A stretch of 64,000 nucleotides of DNA, taken from the NCBI RefSeq assembly GCF_932526225.1, contig NC_064034.1, positions 21,355,747 to 21,419,746 of the forward strand. Direction: 5' to 3'. Under the pieces are notes generated by a model that searched no databases, was not told where the DNA came from, and saw only the letters and a program-made list of their open reading frames with translations. The stretch comes from Nematostella vectensis (taxonomy: Eukaryota; Cnidaria; Anthozoa; Actiniaria; Edwardsiidae). Within the stretch, counting starts at the first letter, position 1. Every line of letters begins with the position of its first letter. A program made the position numbers and the translations under genes. Positions 11,313-21,314 of this stretch are shown in pieces.

Positions 11313-11895
11313 GTTCTTTGGACGCATTTTGCTTACTCCTCAATGCGTTTACAATGTAAAAGTGAAATATATGTATATAAAAATAAGTATATTTGTATAT
11401 AAAAAATAAGTATATATGTATATAATAAAAGAACATCAAAATTTTACATTGTATAGGAAAGAAACAGAAAAGAAAAAAACTATAAATTTCTAAAAGGTCT
11501 TTTTTTCTTTTATTCAAAGAAAAACGTTTTCAGTTGGCTCATAAAAATAGGGACTTAAAGCACCGAGACGGCGACGGCGACGTGAGATTCGATGAGAGAC
11601 TGGGGAGAGAACGCGGTTGTGGCGATTAGCGATTATGCAAACCCACATTCTGAAGTTGTTGTTTTGTGTGCAGCCGAAAGTCGTTTCGAAAATGTGCTCG
11701 CTAAAAGCAGTCAGAGATCAACTTCTAATAAGCAACTATCAAGGAATTATTAACGACAGAGACGTTTTGCTTCTGTATGACCTAAATACCTCTTACAATC
11801 TGGATTTGCCTTACAATTCGTACGAAAATTTCGACTTCGATATCTTGGGAGACGATGAATGCGTGTCGGAATTTCGTTTCCACAAAAGCGATATT

Positions 11896-11939
11896 AGAGA
11901 CCTTAAGATCCGACGACGGCGGGGTCTACGACGGCGGGC
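11896..11939 (+). repeat. left 44-bp terminal inverted repeat of inner Harbinger
   Basis: Identical to the reverse complement of 15294-15337; GC-rich (gacgacggcgggg) in an AT-rich setting. The perfect match suggests a recent insertion. Confidence 0.95.
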
Positions 11940-12053
11940 TGTGTGCGCGCGGACTGGGACCGACGTTGCCGTCGTCAGGCGAAATGTAAACATTAAGATT
12001 TCTCTGAGACGGCTGCAGGTTTTTCCGCTCGGTTTCTCTTACATTCAACGAGC

Positions 12054-13471
12054 ATGGCAACTTTTCGCCAGGCTCGAGAGGCAGTCGTCGATGCCTACAT
12101 GGACGACATCATTGATGACGATGAGTTCATGCTACTTTACGATGCAAATACATAAAAAATCCCGTCATTTCCGTACGGAGATGAAGTTTTTTCGCTAGAC
12201 GGTATCGATGATGCAGAGTCCTTAGCATCACATTCCTGTTCTCGCCGAGGCCATGGGCCTACCTGACAGCTATACCTGCCACCAAGGAACAGTGTGCGAT
12301 GGGATTGAGGGCCTCTGCATAGGGCCTCTGCTGCGAAGAATGGCTTACCCCTGTCGCTACAGTGACCTCATTCACCGCTTTCACCGATCTGTCCCTGAAC
12401 TCAGCATGATATCTAACACTGTACTTGACACTGTTTACTACCTTCACCACCTTCGCCTGACTACATGGAACGACCAGCTTCTTAGCCCTGTACAACTGCA
12501 GCAATATGCAGAGGCCATTTACAACAAGGGAAGCCCACTGAACAACTGTTTCGGCTTCGTCGATGGGACAGTTCCGCCGATATGCAGGCCAGGCGTACAT
12601 CAACGCATCGTTTATAATGGACATAAACGTGTCCATGCCATTAAATTTCAGTCCGTAGTAGTCCCAAATGGAATGGTGGCGAATATGTACGGCCCAGTAG
12701 GTAAGTTATCAAATTATCTTTTTCTTTATCATGTTTTTTTTCCTTTTCCCAAAGAAAATATTATTATGCAGCCGTTTGATGTTTATACTTGTTAATCTAA
12801 AATCCCCTGATTCCCAACTAGTTTTGCAGACTATACAAATGGGCAATAAATAACATTAAAGGATTTTGTCAGTAAGACTACCTAGGGGGTGATTATACGA
12901 AAAAAGATTGTGGAGAGGTGAGAGGGAGGGGGGGGTATAGCTATATTCATTTTTGAAGATTTATGGTTTGTAGCTCCGTCATCCTCTATAATCCTCATCA
13001 CTATTGCAACTATTATTGCAGTAGTAATGATCATGATAATCATATCATCCACATGCATAAAGTATAGTGATAATGTTCATGTTCACAGAAGGCCGAAAGC
13101 ATGACTCAGGGATGTTAAAAGACTCTGGCCTGCTTCAAAGTCTACAACAACATGCATTTGGTCCAACAGGGCAGCCAATGGCCCTTTATGGAGACCCTGC
13201 CTATCCTTTGCGTGTCCACCTCCAGGTCCCATTTAGAAATGGGACAGGAGGTTTAACACCGGACATGGAGGCATTCAATGAAGGCATGAGTGCTGTAAGG
13301 TCGTCAGTAGAGTGGTTATTTGGAGATATTCTTAAGTCTTTTAAATTTTTGGATTTTAAGAAGAACCTCAAGATTTCATTAAGTTCTGTTGGAAAAATGT
13401 ATTTAGTCTCTGCCATATTTGATTTTTTTTACTGTGATCCTCCAACCTTGCAACAGTACTTGATAACATAA
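12054..13471 (+). pseudogene. inner Harbinger DDE transposase (two exons)
   Basis: The N-terminus (ATG 12054) reads MATFRQAREAVVDAYMDDII, then meets TAA after YDANT and loses a short segment near 12225-12235 before IPVLAEAMGLPDSYTCHQG. Exon 1 ends at 12700 with donor GTAAGT. The 388-bp intron ends TTCACAG at 13088, and the join gives MYGPV-EGRKHDSGML. All three catalytic acids are visible: FGFVDGTV, YGDPAYPLR and SSVEWLFGDI. The C-terminus lacks about 13 residues present in the outer copy (VSAI then FDFFYCDPP). Harbinger transposases cut at the terminal repeats and need a Myb partner; here the partner is the minus-strand gene at 14.1-14.8 kb. The core is preserved but the N-terminal stop and deletion argue against activity. 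Confidence 0.85.
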
Positions 13472-13514
13472 ATTATTATTTTCATAACCTTTATTACATC
13501 ATTTAAAGAGTGAT

Positions 13515-13795
13515 TCAAAATCTTAGTAGTACATGCTTCACTTTTCAAGCAAGAAGGCCATAGGGTTCAAACCCATCCAGGTCAAGTTAAATTGACATTT
13601 TTCAGAGGTGAAAAAGCCTGGCTCTCTACATTGGGGACTGTGAACCCCTTGTCTATTCAGATAAGGAAGTCCCATTTCTTACCACCCTTTATTAACCTGT
13701 AGTGGCTGACATAAAATAACCGCTGGGCGAGACGCTGGCCTTTGGTACCATCTTCAGTGACGTGCTTACTCACTTACTCACTCATACATGATCCT
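13515..13795 (+). mobile_element. probable tRNA-derived SINE
   Basis: A perfect pol III B-box, GGTTCAAACCC, lies at 13564-13574 after a tRNA-like stretch (tagtagtacatgcttcac...caagcaagaaggcc). It is followed by about 180 bp of non-coding body and a short ACTC/TTAC-rich tail (cttactcacttactcactc) near 13768-13788. It sits between the two convergent genes of the inner Harbinger. The A-box is weak, so the call is tentative. Confidence 0.5.
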
Positions 13796-14089
13796 TAACA
13801 GCATGAAGCTGTCTGTATATACACACGAGTATTCAGTTGCTTTTTTCTATCAGTCGATAATATTATTTTGTGTAAAGTTGGGCTGTTTTATTGAAAGGGC
13901 AAGAAATGCTTGCCTGTAAATTGTAGATAGTGTAAATACTGTACTGTAAATACTTCTACATTTTCTTCTTAATACAAGTTGTACATGCAATAGTATAAAA
14001 ATTATGTCATGATAACAATAGTTAAGAAATATAGTATGTTTATACTATATAATATACACAATGGTATATAAAATGGTCCAAGGTATACT

Positions 14090-14771
14090 AGTCTTCTTTG
14101 TTTAACAGTCTTGCAAGGAGCTGCATTTGTTGTTGCTGCTGTTGGAGCATCATTGCATGTCTTGCATTAGTTTTTGTTGTTGCTGTTGTTGCTGAAGCAT
14201 AGCTTGTAGTTGTTGTTGTGCCCTCTCCTGAGCTTCCACATTTCTGGCCTGTATTTCCAGCTCTTTTTCTTTCAACTCCTTCATTATACTTGTTTTCTCT
14301 TTGAGAAACTCCGTTGTATCTCTACCGGATCCTCGTGACTTTTTTTTTATGTCGTCTCCGCGCTTTCGTTTTGCCATCCCCTCCATCGCCCTCCTCCTCA
14401 TCTTCTCTGCTTGCTTTTTTTCACAGCTGCTTTTCGCCGTGCCCTGCTCACTCACTTCCTTCTCCTTCTCCGTAACCTCTTCTAAGCCTCTTTCCACCTC
14501 TGACAGGTCTGTCTCTATGCCTGATGCTTTTCGCTCCTCACTCATCTTTTTCTTATATTTCTCGCTCAGCAGTTGGAAACGCTCTCGTACCGACCTCTTG
14601 TTTACTTTAAAAATCGGCACACGCAGTGAGTTTAGATTTTCTGAGATCTCTTCCCAGATTCTTCCCCTTCCTATGCTTCCCTTCTTTTCCTTGAATGGTT
14701 CGAGAGTTAGTACCTCCTATATAAGGCATTCGTCGTGTTTTTCGCACCATTCAAAGGGTCTGAAGAGTTAA
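14090..14771 (-). pseudogene. Myb/SANT partner protein of inner Harbinger
   Basis: The minus strand reads WCEKHDECLI then TAG then EVLTLEPFKEKKGSIG, RIWEEISENLNS and FKVNKRSVRERFQLLSEKYK. This is a Myb/SANT domain followed by a Lys/Glu-rich coiled coil and a Gln run (QQQQQQQKLM). The TAG replaces a residue that is Arg in the related outer copy (LLLVREVL). Near 14148 one base is missing: the next frame continues MMLQQQQQQMQLLARLLNKED to a stop at about 14091. This type of protein binds the terminal repeats and carries the transposase into the nucleus. Confidence 0.75.
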
Positions 14772-15293
14772 TAAAAGAAACGTAAACAAACTGAAATGCA
14801 TACGAAACAATTATTTAGTCAAATGTATCCTCTTATTTTTTTATAAATTAAGCGGCAAAGACAATATTTTTTTAACCATAAATCACATAAAGTACCACTC
14901 TACCCATACACAATCTTTTATACGATTGTTATCCCCAAAACAACCTTTTTCATCAGTTAAATCATATAATTTTCCAATCTAGTTACTTTTGCTTTTTCGC
15001 CGCCTGCTCGCTCGTTGAATTTTGATTAGCCATGTGGAAATTTCCTGTAAACAAAGGAATATGATTGTTTTATTTCTTTAACCTCTTAGATACAATTGAG
15101 GATAGTTTATTGACAATTTGTGACAATTTTCAGGACTTTTATCGAGGAAATAAAGTGAATTTTTAGCTTTGAAAACTTACGTTGTCCGTGCGACGGCAAA
15201 ACACTGTGAATGGCGTTGTAGAGAGACCGGCTACGGCAAGGGCTTGTCAACAACCGCGCGAGGGAATCCATTTAAGTGTTATTCGCCACTTCC

Positions 15294-15337
15294 GCCCGCC
15301 GTCGTAGACCCCGCCGTCGTCGGATCTTAAGGTCTCT
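15294..15337 (-). repeat. right 44-bp terminal inverted repeat of inner Harbinger
   Basis: Reverse complement of 11896-11939 over all 44 bases; homology stops at the next base on each side. Flanked on the right by the ATT duplication. Confidence 0.95.
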
Positions 15338-16780
15338 ATTCCACTTCAAGCAGAAATATTTCAAATTCCCGACCGGCTAACTTTATATCAAAGAAGTGTC
15401 TGCAGTGGCTTGGAAGCACTCTGCATTGTTCTCAAGAGGCTAGCGTACCCTTTTCGGTATGCAGACATGGTTGCAAAATTCGCAAGACCAGTCCCAGTGT
15501 TATGCATGATAAATAACCATTTAATTGACTACATCTATCAAACGCAAAGCCAGAGGATTTTGCGATGGAATAACACTGTTATGAATCCACATGCCCTTCA
15601 AACATATGCTGATGCCATCACAACAAAGGGATCCCCGCTACAACACTGTTTTGGCTTTATTGACGGAACAGTAAGAGCGATAAGCAAACCAGGTGTACAC
15701 CAGCAGGTGCTGCACAATGGGCATAAGCGAGTGCATGCCATCAAATTCAAATCAGTCGTCCTCCCTAATGGGACTATTGGAAACATCCCCTTCCGGATCC
15801 ACCCTCTGCATGGGTAGAAAAGGTTGACAAATTACAAAAGAAATCATTGATTTTTAAATTTTCTAGAGGGAAAGCGCCATGATACTGAGATGCTTCACGA
15901 TTCTCGCCTCTTGGATGATCTACAACAGCATGCATTCCTGCCTGGATCTGCTCGGCTCCCTGTGTGCGTGTATGGGGATCCAGCTAACCGCTACGATTGC
16001 ATCTCCAGGCTCCATTCAGAGACAGTGTGCTCACACCGCAGATGCAACAATTTAACATTGCAATGAGCCCTCTCAGAGTCTCTGTTGATTGATTGTTTGG
16101 TGATATAGTAAATTATTTCAAGTTCATTGATTTCAAGAAGAACCTTAAGATTGGTCTGTCATCAGTTGGTAAAATGTACCTAGTCTGTGCTTTATTTAGG
16201 AATGCTCTAACATGTGTATATGGAAATACAACCTTTGATTTCTTTGAGCTGGATCCCCCCCTCACTGTAAGACTAGTTTACCTAACATATGTAATTCACA
16301 GAGATGCCCCATTTCATTACTTAGAATGAATTGGACTCAAATCAAACTGATGATTTATGGATCAACACTTTATTGAAAGAGCACAACATTTGAAGTATGA
16401 TGTATGAATCATGAATTTATCACGTGCATTTTACCCGAAATGTGAAAAGTTTATGTATGTTATATGTAATGTATCAAAACCCTTTGATCAGTTTGGGGAT
16501 TGACATAACTGTTCTCAATAATTTTATGAGAGCATGGGGGGCAGGGGAGTAAAATTTGATGCTGACTTTGTGTGTGAGGATGGTACTATCTAGAATTGAT
16601 TATTAGGAAAACAAAACATAAACATAAATTGAACATACACCAGAAAGCTCTATAATGGCGCCACACTCAATTCCCGATGGAGACACAACTGTCAAAATCT
16701 GTTTTTATCATGCCAGGAATCTGGAATATGAATGAAGTGGTTATGTTTTCTCCCCATGGTGAGCAGTTTCAAAGAACAAT

Positions 16781-17387
16781 TCAGAAATGAAATCTCACCT
16801 GCAGGAGACTATCTGGAAACAAGATTAGAAGCTCTAATAGTAATGATGTGCATGCAAGTAGTAAACCCAACTTGTATTTGAATGTCATTAGTGTGTTCGG
16901 GTTTTTTTTTGCTAGTTCTTGTAGGACATCAGAGCCTGGTTCTGTTGTTGCTGCTGTTGCATCATTGCCACTTGAATTTTCTTTCTTTGTCCTGCCGTTT
17001 TCCTGATACATGTTTTTCTCGTCATCAGCAGCAGCTGCCTTCTCAAAAATTTCTTCCATAGCTTGGTCAAATTCTGTTTGGGGTTCTACTGTAATTCCGG
17101 TTGCTTTCAATTCCTCTGCCATTCGTTTCTTGTACTTTTTTTTATCAAAGTTAACTCTATCCCTAACAGATCGAGCTGTTACATTAAACTTGGGGTCAGG
17201 AATATTATTTAAGTGACCAGCCATTTTCATTCCACAATTGAGATCTCTGCTTGCTCCTCTTTGGTTCTGAGTAAGGCTGAACTCCTAAAACCTCCCTGAC
17301 AAGTAGTAGGTCATGAAGTGCACTCCAATACATGGGCCCAGACCTTAGAGATAAACAAATACAATATTTAGTCATGACACATTTCAT
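16781..17387 (-). pseudogene. Myb/SANT partner protein of outer Harbinger
   Basis: 17205-17387 carries MYWSALHDLLLVREVLGVQP and SKQRSQLWNE. The domain continues in another frame at 16781-17230 with MAGHLNNIPDPKFNVTARSV and RDRVNFDKKKYKKRMAEELK. The switch falls at a GAAAATG run near 17227, consistent with one extra A. Downstream is an acidic/Ala-rich linker and a short coiled-coil-like end. Same role and orientation as the inner copy. Confidence 0.8.
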
Positions 17388-18405
17388 TTGTAAACGAATA
17401 GCCTAAAATACTAGCAAATATTGTTAAACTTGAATTGTTTACATGTAAAGATAATATACTAATAAATAGTTATAGTATTATGTTTTCTGACAGAACTGTT
17501 TAGAAGCAAATAATACAATGTAACACTAACACTTTTTTGTTTGTTTTAAACACAAAATTTGTGCGACAATTTATTACACTGCTTTATACTACTATATAGT
17601 AGTGAATCGATTTTCAGAGAAATAATTATTGAATAACGCTCAATCTTCATTTACTCTCCTAAAGGAGCTTACATAATTATACATTACAGTTTTCTTGTGC
17701 AATTATTTTAAAATCTGTGAAAGTAAAATAGATGAAAATGACGAGTAAGTAATTGTCGAAAGTAGCTTAATTGATATAAAAGAAACTAAAAATCTTAGCT
17801 AGCGAGCTAGATTAAATTACAAATTTGGAATCAATTCTAAAATTTTGTGGAGTACTCGATCGCTGGGCGGGAAAAAGCCGGGAAAAAGTATAATATAATA
17901 AGAAAAAGCTTTAAGTATAATATAATTTGACTCATGCTCATAGCTTATTTGATTCCATTTGAGAGGTACATTATGGGCATAAACCTACCCCGAAAGCCTA
18001 ACAAGGATTTATTTTAGGTTTATAAAGCATTTCTTTGCCAAAATCGGAGAATATTTATTTCTAAAGCTCAATGAAAATTGCGAGTTTAGAAAGAAGTTGC
18101 CAGTTTTGTCGTCTTTTGTGTTCGAAACTATAAAATATAAATATTTCACCTAGACAAACGACCTACTAGTTACTAAGTATTCTCAAATCATTTTTAAAGA
18201 ATTAGGGTATGTTAACATGCGATAAATTAGGGACAAATCAAAGATAAAGTACTCACGTTCTCCACAACGTCAAACCTGACCAACTCACGTCGGCCCCGTG
18301 AACGGAACGCCGTGATATTTCCCGCCAGACATGCGCATAAGACCTTTGGGGTTTTCCCTGAAGCTTTCACGTCGCCGTTGCCGTCGCCATTCTCGGTGCT
18401 TAAAG

Positions 18406-18561
18406 CAGGGGCGTAGCCAGGTGGGCCTAAGGGGCCCTCCCCCCCCCCCCCCCCTTTCAGCAGCCAAAAATACAGCAAATGTATGAAAAATTATCTAAAA
18501 CACAGGAAAAAATGCCTTGAAAGGGTCTTTTGGGCCCCCTCCTGTTAAAAATACGCCACTG
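18406..18561 (+). mobile_element. MITE (CAGKGGCGTA family) inside the outer Harbinger right terminus
   Basis: The 156-bp insert starts CAGGGGCGTAGCCAGG and ends TACGCCACTG, with the 5-bp duplication TAAAG on each side (18401-18405 and 18562-18566). It contains the C-run 18430-18446 and a ggtcttttgggcccc segment shared with copies at 45004 and 62676. The CAG...CTG ends and 5-bp duplication suggest a non-autonomous hAT-like element. Confidence 0.8.
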
Positions 18562-18571
18562 TAAAGTCCCT

Positions 18572-19259
18572 AATGGACACGCTAGAAACATTTCTTATAG
18601 CGGATGGAAGGTTATTCCATAATTTAGGGGCAGCTATAGAGAAAGATCTGTCCCCAAAAGTTACGATGCGGGAGCGGGGAACAGTAAACTGTCCCTGATT
18701 GACTGATCTCACGGACCGGCTAGAAACGTAAGGTTTAAAAAGATCACATAAATATTGGGGGGTGGAGCCATTTTGCGTTTTGAAAGTAAGCAGAAGTATT
18801 TTGAAAATTATTCTCTTTTCAATTGGAAGCCAATGAAGTCCCCGTAGGATTGGGGTTATATGATCTCTGCGCTTAGTCAGAGTCTTGACGCAGCGTTTTG
18901 CACTCTGTAATTTGCTCGTTTCTGTCATAGGAAGACCATATAGCAAGCTGTTGCAGTAGTCGATCTTGGAAGAGGTGAAAGCATGAAATGGTCGTTCTGT
19001 GTTGCATTTGTTTAGGTAATTTCTAGCTCTTCCAATATTTCTTAGGATAACAAGCTGATCGACAGACGCTGTTTATGTGACTAAACATGGATAGATTACT
19101 GTGAAAAATAACACCCAAGTTACGAGCTTCCTGGTTGGCAGAATACCACAATGGACACTTGTTTACCACAGCAACACTCTCCATCCTTGTCCGTGACTCA
19201 GCATAACAAAGGGAAGCGCTAACAAAAAACAGATCTATATGGCACTGTGCATTAAACAT
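18572..19259 (-). pseudogene. reverse transcriptase C-terminal region (non-LTR)
   Basis: 19023-19259 carries ARNLGVIFHSNLSMFSHIN, the motif after the RT catalytic core. After a frame change, 18572-18946 carries DHITPILRGLHWLPIEKRI, FKILLLTF, then VPRSRIVTFGDRSFSIAAPK and LWNNLPSAIRNVSS, the very conserved tail of CR1/L2/Jockey-type ORF2 proteins. The polymerase would copy element RNA at nicked target DNA; this copy cannot. The coding end is displaced to 11510-11548 by the inserted Harbinger. Confidence 0.85.
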
Positions 19260-19549
19260 CGCTAAGCCTCTTGAGCTCCCCCAATTGCTTCAACAATTCA
19301 CCACGATTATGGATCTGCAAAGCTAAGAAAAGCAAGGTTGTTCAAAATCATTGTGGTTATGGGATAAAACCCCAGCCACTAAACACCCTTTGCCAAATAT
19401 TACCAGTATTGATGGGAGAAAGTATCACTGGCCGTGGGTGTAGACATGGAAGCCGTTGGGGTGTTTTGGTTTTCAATAGCAGTGGCAACTGCTTCTGCGA
19501 TCTCGGTGGTGGTGGTCGCTGAGGAGCTCGGTTTCTCTTTCTTTCTTAC

Positions 19550-20236
19550 CTCCGCGACCCCGAAGAAAGGGATTTGAGGAGGTTCCTCCAAAGATTGACG
19601 AGTTGACGTAGCCTGTTAAAAGACTCTCAGGAAAAAAGTGAATATCACTAAACTATATTGTAAAAAGCAGAGCCTGTTTTCTGTGAGGCAATGCTATCCA
19701 GTTTCACCATCATCAATTACTAAGATTTAGCCATTTTCCCTTAAAGAGTTTTTGACACACATATTATATCAAAGACCTAAAATTCCATTTACCAATCCTC
19801 CCCAATTTACTGCAAAATGTAAAAAAAAGAACTAAGGACATTTGATGCCTACCAGCATGTTTGCCCAAGTTTTTAATATAAACTTGGGCCCTTGCTCTCA
19901 TGGCGCCCTTTCAGCTCTTGTAGATACGCTTCCTTCTCGTTGTCCTTTTATTCAGTCGCTTGGTTCTCTAGACAATAATCAAGTTTAAGATTAGGATTGA
20001 GCAAAGATGTTGCGATATCAATATAACCACTTTTCCCGGGCGCGTAAAACGTTTCTCAACATTGATTAAGAACAAACTCATGCTTACCACGTTTCCGTTT
20101 TACTGGTGGCCTCTCTGCTCGTGTTCGTGGAAAGGGGTCAACCGACAACACAACGTCCTCCTCAGTGTCGAACGCCTGCTTGGTAGTTTTATCTTCGACT
20201 ATTGAGAACTTTTGATTGCCTCGCTTCTCTAAAAAT
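19550..20236 (-). other. two possible exons of an unrecognised host gene
   Basis: Minus 20092-20236 reads EKRGNQKFSIVEDKTTKQAF and DTEEDVVLSVDPFPRTRAER, then a donor GTAAGC. Minus 19550-19612 is bounded by TTAACAG and GTAAGA and encodes exactly 21 codons (TSTRQSLEEPPQIPFFG). Codon choice is less AT-rich than the surroundings. The phases of the two do not join directly, so another exon may lie between them or one call is wrong. Confidence 0.3.
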
Positions 20237-20766
20237 ACCCTACTTTAAACAGCTCGGCGCCCGCAAAAGGCTCTATTACCTTTCTATGGTGTCTAAAAGA
20301 TACCACCTGAGTGATAGGTAACTTGTGGGAACAACAAAACTATCTATTAACAGGATTTTTTTTGGCGAATTTATTTTATTACGTATTCCAATAGAATTAA
20401 CAAACTGAGCAATGACATAATGACGTAAAAAAGGACTTAATATGTACACTCCTACCTTAGAAGATTGATACTATTGTAATGTATTATAAGGGTTCCGTCC
20501 TATGGATTTCATTTGTTCAATTCTAGTTGTGACTTTTTGAGCATGGGATCTCGACAAATAAGTTAATCACCACCGTGAAAGATTATTGTCTATTATTTCA
20601 TCAAAAAGACAAGCAAACACGTTTTAAGGGCTAAATGCTGAACTATTTGAAGAAGTTTCTAGATCAAAGATGTATAACACGACAAAATGTGTATTCCGGT
20701 ACGATATTAATCCAATGGGCTCTAGTTTTGAACGCTATATTCTAGCTAAGAAAAGGGGCAGCTATC

Positions 20767-20774
20767 TCCTCCCC

Positions 20775-20805
<31 letters not shown>

Positions 20806-20806
20806 A
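20767..20806 (+). repeat. poly-C run followed by (CA)n
   Basis: About 20 consecutive C, then cacacacacacaca. Simple repeat; the length is unreliable in any assembly. Confidence 0.9.
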
Positions 20807-21107
20807 ACACTAACATCAGCAAATCTTGCAAAGCTAATACAAGGAATCACTGAGGCTTGTTATTTACATTTATTATTCAAGATTTATATTTACAGTTTCG
20901 CATTTATTTACACAATTATTTACATTGAGTACAGATAGAGTTAATTAGGGAATAGACTATAAAGTCAAATCGTAGCAGTCTCTAGAAAACTTAGCAGTTC
21001 TATTGGGAATTTGGTAGTTTTTTTCGTTAATTCGTCCAAATTTGATCTTTGTGAAGCCCGCTCTGTACTTTAGTTCAGCTAACGTAGATTTCTCAGCTCT
21101 TTCTGGG

Positions 21108-21167
21108 CCGATCGCGTGCCGTCTAGGCCGTACGTAACCACGTACGGCCTAGACGGCACGCGATCGG
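21108..21167. repeat. perfect 28-bp palindrome with 4-base loop
   Basis: The left arm 21108-21135 (CCGATCGCGTGCCGTC...) and right arm 21140-21167 are exact reverse complements around aacc. The arms are GC-rich, unlike the flanks. It may be a young fold-back, the tip of a larger inverted duplication, or a library/assembly hairpin artefact. Confidence 0.95.
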
Positions 21168-21314
21168 TCGAGGCGACCGAAAGTATGCTAATTAGTTAAA
21201 GGTGGTCGCACTTGGGCTTCTCGTGCTGTAATGTTTATGGAGAGCTCAGAAAACCTTTTTAGACACCCTTAATCTTTGATCTCCAAAATAGCTGAACCAA
21301 TAGCAGATCCATAT

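Larger units (their letters stand above)
11896..15337 (+). mobile_element. inner PIF/Harbinger element, 3442 bp
   Basis: Perfect 44-bp terminal inverted repeats (11896-11939 and 15294-15337), both starting AGAGACCTTAAGATCCGACG, are flanked by the 3-bp duplication ATT (11893-11895 and 15338-15340). Removing the element and one ATT restores the outer transposase reading frame exactly. Inside are a transposase gene on plus, a Myb/SANT gene on minus and a tRNA-like SINE between them. Its ends resemble those of the outer element (AGRGACYTTAAG), so both belong to related families. Confidence 0.93.
11692..16330 (+). pseudogene. outer Harbinger DDE transposase, split by the inner element
   Basis: The N-terminal part (11692-11895) starts at ATG after a possible acceptor and ends ECVSEFRFHKSDI. 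The rest resumes at 15341 with PLQAEIFQIPDRL and continues GLEALCIVLKRLAYPFRY, CFGFIDGTVRAI (first catalytic Asp) and HNGHKRVHAIKFKSVVLPNG. After an intron-like gap ending in TTTTCTAG, 15867 onward gives EGKRHDTEMLHDSRLLDDLQ and VYGDPANRY (second Asp). Then the frame shifts, and the third motif reads SPLRVSVD*LFGDI: the catalytic Glu is Asp and the next Trp codon is TGA. The end (FKFIDFKKNLKIGLSSVGKM, ALFRNALTCVYGNTT) is preserved. The protein is thus dead by insertion, frameshift, stop and loss of the catalytic Glu. Confidence 0.85.
11549..18571 (+). mobile_element. outer PIF/Harbinger element (contains a second Harbinger and a MITE)
   Basis: The left end begins AGGGACTTAAAGCACCGAGA at 11549. 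The right end, read inward on minus and skipping the MITE, is AGGGACTTTAAGCACCGAGA, so the terminal repeats match apart from one base over the first 20, followed by a related GGCGACGGC-rich stretch. The 3-bp target duplication is AAT (11546-11548 and 18572-18574). Contents: DDE transposase on plus and Myb/SANT partner on minus, tail to tail. The element lies inside the RT gene of a non-LTR retrotransposon and has itself been hit twice. Confidence 0.85.
11239..19259 (-). mobile_element. CR1/L2-like non-LTR retrotransposon, 5'-truncated and split by a Harbinger element
   Basis: The reverse-transcriptase C-terminal region lies at 18572-19259. The last 12 codons with the stop, the 3' UTR and the (TTA)n tail lie at 11239-11548. 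The two parts are separated by 7.0 kb of Harbinger DNA flanked by AAT (ATT on minus). Dropping the insert and one ATT continues the frame ...SSVSI into FMSQLKTFFFE and stop, which is how this ORF family usually ends. No endonuclease or fingers/palm part of the RT is present, so the copy is 5'-truncated as is common after target-primed reverse transcription. Confidence 0.8.

Noticed and set aside
11136..11517. Open frames encoding poly-Tyr and poly-Leu
   Set aside because: They are translations of the (TAA)n microsatellite and its flanks, not proteins.
12259..12636. Minus-strand open frame over the inner transposase
   Set aside because: Antisense shadow of the conserved transposase exon.
13564..13574. 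B-box considered as part of a tRNA gene
   Set aside because: No cloverleaf or matching acceptor stem could be built around it; a SINE with a tail fits better.
14301..14771. 156-codon plus-strand open frame, Ser/Phe/Leu-rich
   Set aside because: Antisense of the Lys/Glu-rich Myb partner protein, which has clear family motifs on minus.
21108..21167. Palindrome considered as an intrinsic terminator
   Set aside because: The setting is eukaryotic and no T-tract follows; a fold-back or artefact is more likely.
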